A stretch of 64,000 bases of DNA, from the NCBI RefSeq assembly GCF_015070855.1, contig NZ_JADDIX010000033.1, forward strand, positions 30,846 through 94,845, in the 5' to 3' direction. Of this stretch, positions 60,462 through 64,000 are shown piece by piece; the first letter of the stretch is position 1, and every line of letters starts with the position of its first letter. Origin of the DNA: Pseudomonas lopnurensis. GTDB lineage: Bacteria > Pseudomonadota > Gammaproteobacteria > Pseudomonadales > Pseudomonadaceae. Position numbers and translations under genes: made by a program. Under the pieces are notes generated by a model. It was given only the letters and a program-made list of their open reading frames with translations, searched no databases and was not told the origin of the DNA.

Positions 60462-62266
60462 TGGAAATGATCCTCGGTGGGGAAGGCGACCCCGGGCTCG
60501 GCGCTGCGCAGGAACAGGCTGAGCTGGGCGCCGCCCTGGGGATGGTTGCTCATGCGCAGCTCGCCGCCCAGGGCACGGCTGAGGGTATCGCAGATCGCCA
60601 GGCCGAGGCCGAGCCCCTGGGCACTGGTCTTGGTGGTGAAGAACGGCTCGCGGGCGCGTTGCAGCGCTTCTGCGCTGAACCCCGGGCCGTTGTCGTGCAG
60701 GCTCAGCAGTACGCCGTCGCCCTGCTGCTCGGCGCGCAGCCAGATGCGCCGTGGCGGCGGCCGCTCGGCCAGCGCATCGAGGGCATTGGCCAGCAGGTTG
60801 GCGAGGATCTGCCGCAGGCGCGTCTCGCCCGCCTGGACCCACAGCGTGGCTTCCGGCAGGTCGCGGATCAGTTCCACGCCCATCGCCTGGCGGCGCTTGG
60901 CCATCAATGCGAGGGCGTCGTCCAGCGCTGGCTGCAGCGCCACGCGCTCCGGCGCATGCTGGTCGCGACGGGCGAAGGCGCGCAGGTGGGCGATGATCGA
61001 GGCCATGCGCGCGGTCAGTTCGCTGATCAGCCTGAGGTTGTCGCGCGCCTCGGCGTTGCGTTGCTGGTCGAGCAGCACGCCGGCATTGTCGGCGTAGCTG
61101 CGGATCGCCGCCAGCGGCTGGTTGAGTTCGTGGCTGATGCTCGCCGACATGGTGCCCAGCGCCGAGAGCTTGCCGGCCTGCAGCAGTTCGTCCTGGGCGC
61201 GGACCAGTTCCTGTTGGGCCTGCTCGCGTTCCAGTACCTCGACCTTCAGTCGGCTGTTCAGGGCTTCCAGGTCGCGGGTACGTTCCAGCACGCGCTGCTC
61301 CAGTTGCTGGCGGGCGCGGCTGTCCAGGGCCAGGCGCTCGACGAAGTGGCGCCGCCGCTGCATCAGCAGGCCGAGCCAGAGCAGCAGCGCCAGCAGGGTG
61401 GCGCCGCCGATGGCGACCACGGTGCGCACCGGCCGTTCGACCAGGCTGACCGGGGCGAGGATGCGCACGGTCCAGCCGGTCTCCTTCAATTCGCGGCTCT
61501 GGATCAGCCAGGCGTCGATGTCCAGGGTCAGGTGGCGCGGCTCCAGGGTCGGGTAGGGCTGGTCGGACGCGATCCGCTCGCGTTCTTCCTGCTCCAGCGC
61601 ACGGGTGGCGCGAAACCGCCACTGCGGTTGCGAGGTCAGGATCACCACGCCGAAGTTGTCGGTCACCAGCAGTTGTTCGGGCGTGCTGCCCCAGAGGGTT
61701 TCGGTATGGTCCAGGTCGACCTTGACCACCAGCACGCCGAGCACTTCGCTGCCGTCGCGCACCGCCGCGCCGAAGTAGTAGCCGCGCTTGCCGGAGGTGG
61801 TGCCGAGGCCGAAGAAGCGTCCGAGGCGGCCTTCGATGGCCTGGCGGAAATACGGGCGGAAGGCGAAGTTGCGGTCGACGAAGCTGTCCTCCTCGTCCCA
61901 GTTGGAGGCGGCGAGGGTGGTGCCGTCCAGACTCATCAGGTAGATCACGTCGGCGCCGGTCTGCCTCTGCAGGTGCTTGAGTTGCCGGTTGGCCTGATCC
62001 TTCAGCCGCGGGACGCCGGGCTCGAGCAGGGGCGCGCGCAGATCCGGCAGGGCGCCGAGGATGCCCGGCAGCACTTCGTAGCGCCGCAGCGTGCCGAGCA
62101 GATTGGCGACGTAGAGATCCAGCGTCTGCCGGTTCTGTTCGGTCAGCTCGTTGCGGTAGTAGCGCTCGGCGAGCTGCTGCAACGGCCAGAGCAAGGGCAC
62201 CAGCAGCAGCGCCAGCAGGGTGAGGTTGCGCCAGCGAGGGCGGTTGGGTATGAGCGTTGCGGTCAT
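60458..62266 (-). CDS. dctB: C4-dicarboxylate sensor histidine kinase DctB
   Basis: The 602-residue membrane kinase has two helices (about 17-33 and about 290-310) enclosing a double-PAS/Cache periplasmic ligand domain (NFAFRPYFRQAIEGRLGRF; GYYFGAAVRDG), a coiled-coil linker, HisKA with His in SASISHELNQPLAAIRSYA, and HATPase (NLLANALDAL, DNGPGF, GLGLGLAI). ATG 62266 is preferred over 62293. It phosphorylates DctD. Confidence 0.94.
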   Translation of the reverse strand: MTATLIPNRPRWRNLTLLALLLVPLLWPLQQLAERYYRNELTEQNRQTLDLYVANLLGTLRRYEVLPGILGALPDLRAPLLEPGVPRLKDQANRQLKHLQRQTGADVIYLMSLDGTTLAASNWDEEDSFVDRNFAFRPYFRQAIEGRLGRFFGLGTTSGKRGYYFGAAVRDGSEVLGVLVVKVDLDHTETLWGSTPEQLLVTDNFGVVILTSQPQWRFRATRALEQEERERIASDQPYPTLEPRHLTLDIDAWLIQSRELKETGWTVRILAPVSLVERPVRTVVAIGGATLLALLLWLGLLMQRRRHFVERLALDSRARQQLEQRVLERTRDLEALNSRLKVEVLEREQAQQELVRAQDELLQAGKLSALGTMSASISHELNQPLAAIRSYADNAGVLLDQQRNAEARDNLRLISELTARMASIIAHLRAFARRDQHAPERVALQPALDDALALMAKRRQAMGVELIRDLPEATLWVQAGETRLRQILANLLANALDALAERPPPRRIWLRAEQQGDGVLLSLHDNGPGFSAEALQRAREPFFTTKTSAQGLGLGLAICDTLSRALGGELRMSNHPQGGAQLSLFLRSAEPGVAFPTEDHFQ

Positions 62267-62417
62267 GCATGGGCGCCTGTGAGTCGGGCGCATTATGCAC
62301 GCGGATCGCGTTGCGGTTCATTGCCGGCGTGCGAAGAGCGACGCGCCGGGGGGGAACGACGACCGGGGAGCGCCGGATGGCGCGAGGCGTACGTTGTTTG
62401 CCCGGCCGCGGCCGGGT

Positions 62418-63341
62418 TCAGCGGCTGACGAATGCGGCCTGCGCCACCGGGGCGGTCTGGGCGACGGGCTGTTGCTGCGAGCGGGCCAGGCATTCATGCA
62501 AGGCGGTTTCCCAGTCCGGTAGCCGGATGTCCCAGTCACGCTGCAATCGTGCGCAGTTCAGCCGCGAGTTCAGCGGGCGCGCGGCGGCGGTGGGATAGTC
62601 CCTGGACAGGATCGGTTCGATGCGCGCCTTCAACCGGCCCTGTTGGCGCAGATGCTCGGCGATGCTGCAGGCGAAGCCGTACCAGGACGTCTCGCCGGTG
62701 GCGGTGAGGTGATAGAGGCCGCTGGGGCCGCCTTCGCCGACCTGCCGCTTGCGCACCATCTGGGCCGTCGCCCGGGCGATACTGGTCGCCGAGGTCGGTG
62801 CGCCGATCTCATCGCTGACCACTGCCAGTGAGTCGCGCTCCTGCAGCAGGCGCTGCATGGTCAGCAGGAAGTTCTTGCCGTGCTGCGAGTAGACCCAACT
62901 GGTGCGCAGGATCAGATGCTCGCCGCCGACCGCCTGGATCGCCTGCTCACCGGCCAGCTTGCTGGCGCCATAGACGCTCAGCGGGTGCGGCGTGTCCTGC
63001 TCGGTATAGGGTTCGGCCTTGCTGCCATCGAACACGTAATCGGTGGAATAGTGGATAAGCGGCGCACCGAGTCGGGCCGCTTCTTCGGCGAGCGCGGCGG
63101 GGCCGCGGCCATTCACCGCATAGGCCTGCTCGCGGTGGCTCTCGGCCGGGTCGACCGCGGTGTAGGCGGCCGCGTTGATGATCAGGTCCGGGCGCAACAG
63201 CCGCACCTGCTGGCGAATCTGCTCGGGATCGGCCAGGTCCAGGGCGTTGTGCCCGAGGGCGAGCAGCTTGCCGACGCCGGCGAGTTCGAGCTGCAGTTCT
63301 CGGGCGAGCTGGCCTTTACTGCCGGTGATCAGGATCTTCAT
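62418..63341 (-). CDS. rmlD: dTDP-4-dehydrorhamnose reductase RmlD
   Basis: Last step of dTDP-L-rhamnose synthesis. The 307-residue short-chain dehydrogenase-type protein has MKILITGSKGQLARELQ at its N-terminus, active-site YGASK and STDYVFDG. ATG 63341 overlaps the rmlC stop by four bases. Confidence 0.95.
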   Translation of the reverse strand: MKILITGSKGQLARELQLELAGVGKLLALGHNALDLADPEQIRQQVRLLRPDLIINAAAYTAVDPAESHREQAYAVNGRGPAALAEEAARLGAPLIHYSTDYVFDGSKAEPYTEQDTPHPLSVYGASKLAGEQAIQAVGGEHLILRTSWVYSQHGKNFLLTMQRLLQERDSLAVVSDEIGAPTSATSIARATAQMVRKRQVGEGGPSGLYHLTATGETSWYGFACSIAEHLRQQGRLKARIEPILSRDYPTAAARPLNSRLNCARLQRDWDIRLPDWETALHECLARSQQQPVAQTAPVAQAAFVSR

Positions 63342-63883
63342 GGAAACAGCTCCGCATCGCCGAGACGCTTGCCGGCCTGGTCCTTGGCGGACAGTTGCGG
63401 TGGCTCGTCGATCGGCCATTGGATGCCGAGTTGCGGGTCGTTCCACAGCAGGCTGCGCTCATGCTCGGGCGCGTAGTAGTCGGTGGTCTTGTAGAGGAAC
63501 TCGGCCGTCTCGCTGAGGACCAGGAAGCCATGCGCGAAGCCTTCGGGAATCCACAGCTGGCGCTGGTTCTGCGCGTTCAGGCGGGTACCGACCCAGCGGC
63601 CGAAGCTCGGCGAGCTCCTGCGCAGGTCGACGGCGACGTCGAACACCTCGCCGGCCACGACCCGCACCAGTTTCCCCTGCGGCTGGCGGATCTGGTAATG
63701 CAGGCCGCGCAGCACGCCGCGCTGAGACTTGGAGTGGTTGTCCTGGACGAACTGACGCTTGAGGCCGGTGGCGGCCTCGAAGGCGGCGGCGTTGAAGCTC
63801 TCGTAGAAGAAACCGCGTTCGTCGCCGAAGACCCTGGGCTCGATGATGAGAACATCGGGAATGCTGGTTTCGATCACATTCAT
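63338..63883 (-). CDS. rmlC: dTDP-4-dehydrorhamnose 3,5-epimerase RmlC
   Basis: Cupin epimerase of 181 residues with FVQDNHSKSQRGVLRGLHYQ (catalytic His), GRWVGTRLNAQNQRQLWIPEG and YAPEHERSLLWNDP. It overlaps the rmlA stop and the rmlD start, forming a coupled rmlACD unit. Confidence 0.95.
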   Translation of the reverse strand: MNVIETSIPDVLIIEPRVFGDERGFFYESFNAAAFEAATGLKRQFVQDNHSKSQRGVLRGLHYQIRQPQGKLVRVVAGEVFDVAVDLRRSSPSFGRWVGTRLNAQNQRQLWIPEGFAHGFLVLSETAEFLYKTTDYYAPEHERSLLWNDPQLGIQWPIDEPPQLSAKDQAGKRLGDAELFP

Positions 63884-64000
63884 GCGTCTTCACCCGCCAG
63901 CTTGAACAGGTACTGGCCATAGCCGGTCTTGCCCAGCGCATCGGCGCGGCGCAGCAGCTGCTCGCGGTCGATCCACTGGTTCTGGTAGGCGATTTCCTCC
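63880..64000 (-). CDS. rmlA: Glucose-1-phosphate thymidylyltransferase RmlA, C-terminal end (rest outside window)
   Basis: The last 39 codons before the TGA at 63882-63880, overlapping the rmlC ATG. They read EEIAYQNQWIDREQLLRRAD and GKTGYGQYLFKLAGEDA, the usual C-terminus of RmlA. First step of the rhamnose pathway. Confidence 0.9.
   Translation of the reverse strand, partial: EEIAYQNQWIDREQLLRRADALGKTGYGQYLFKLAGEDA

Noticed and set aside
59067-62321. An unbroken 1084-codon frame that could be read as a DctB-DctD fusion
   Set aside because: The first 620 codons are an arginine/proline/alanine-rich shadow of dctB in another frame, with no family features. DctD has its own ATG overlapping the dctB stop.

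Overview
The window is high-GC DNA with tightly packed genes, many ATGA stop/start overlaps and gene content typical of the genus Pseudomonas. Three blocks match the P. aeruginosa gene order: desA / PAS-GGDEF / aguA-aguB-spuI-spuABCDEFGH, then znuA / zur-znuC-znuB next to metNIQ, then rmlA-C-D / dctB-dctD / dctP-Q-M. The dispersed repeats resemble those I associate with the P. mendocina/oleovorans (Ectopseudomonas) group, but the species is inference.

Layout. 1-12.7 kb: the 3' end of an Rpn-type nuclease gene, then a haem-acquisition locus made of hasR (haemophore receptor, Fur box upstream), hasA (haemophore), hasD-hasE-hasF (type I exporter), hemO (haem oxygenase), a DUF454 membrane protein and a zinc alcohol dehydrogenase. 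A vapBC toxin-antitoxin pair and a small unknown gene sit between hasA and hasD. 12.7-23.5 kb: methionine importer metNIQ, large-subunit catalase katE, an SLC13-type anion transporter, a YgjP-like metallopeptidase, and the zinc importer znuABC with its regulator zur. 23.5-26.6 kb: a divergent omega-aminotransferase / aldehyde dehydrogenase pair (kauB-like) fitting polyamine or omega-amino acid catabolism. 26.8-34.8 kb: five minus-strand signalling genes, namely two paralogous histidine kinase + single-receiver pairs and an Hpt-receiver-receiver-GGDEF protein. 35-37.5 kb: desA desaturase and a PAS-GGDEF cyclase. 37.6-51.7 kb: a VOC protein, agmatine catabolism (aguA, aguB), gamma-glutamylpolyamine metabolism (spuI, spuA, spuB, spuC) and the polyamine ABC importer (spuD-H). 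52.1-55.3 kb: four small housekeeping or unknown genes. 55.5-62.3 kb: C4-dicarboxylate TRAP transporter dctPQM and its sensor/activator dctB/dctD, with a recognisable sigma-54 promoter in front of dctP. 62.4-64 kb: rmlD, rmlC and the end of rmlA (dTDP-L-rhamnose synthesis).

How it fits together. HasA captures haem outside the cell after export by HasDEF, HasR imports it and HemO opens the ring. Agmatine becomes putrescine through AguA/AguB, while imported putrescine and spermidine (SpuD-H) are degraded by SpuC or through gamma-glutamylation, with aldehyde oxidation by a KauB-type enzyme. DctB/DctD and sigma-54 would switch on DctPQM.

Most unusual. Two families of dispersed repeats sit at gene 3' ends, several starting exactly at or within a few bases of stop codons. 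The spuG-spuH junction has been enlarged by duplication of the spuG tail plus a repeat-derived segment, giving two mini-ORFs chained by ATGA overlaps. HasA carries four cysteines, odd for a type I secretion substrate. The two HK-RR pairs next to an Hpt/pseudo-receiver cyclase look like a locally duplicated phosphorelay. I saw no tRNA, rRNA, CRISPR array, prophage or intact insertion sequence.
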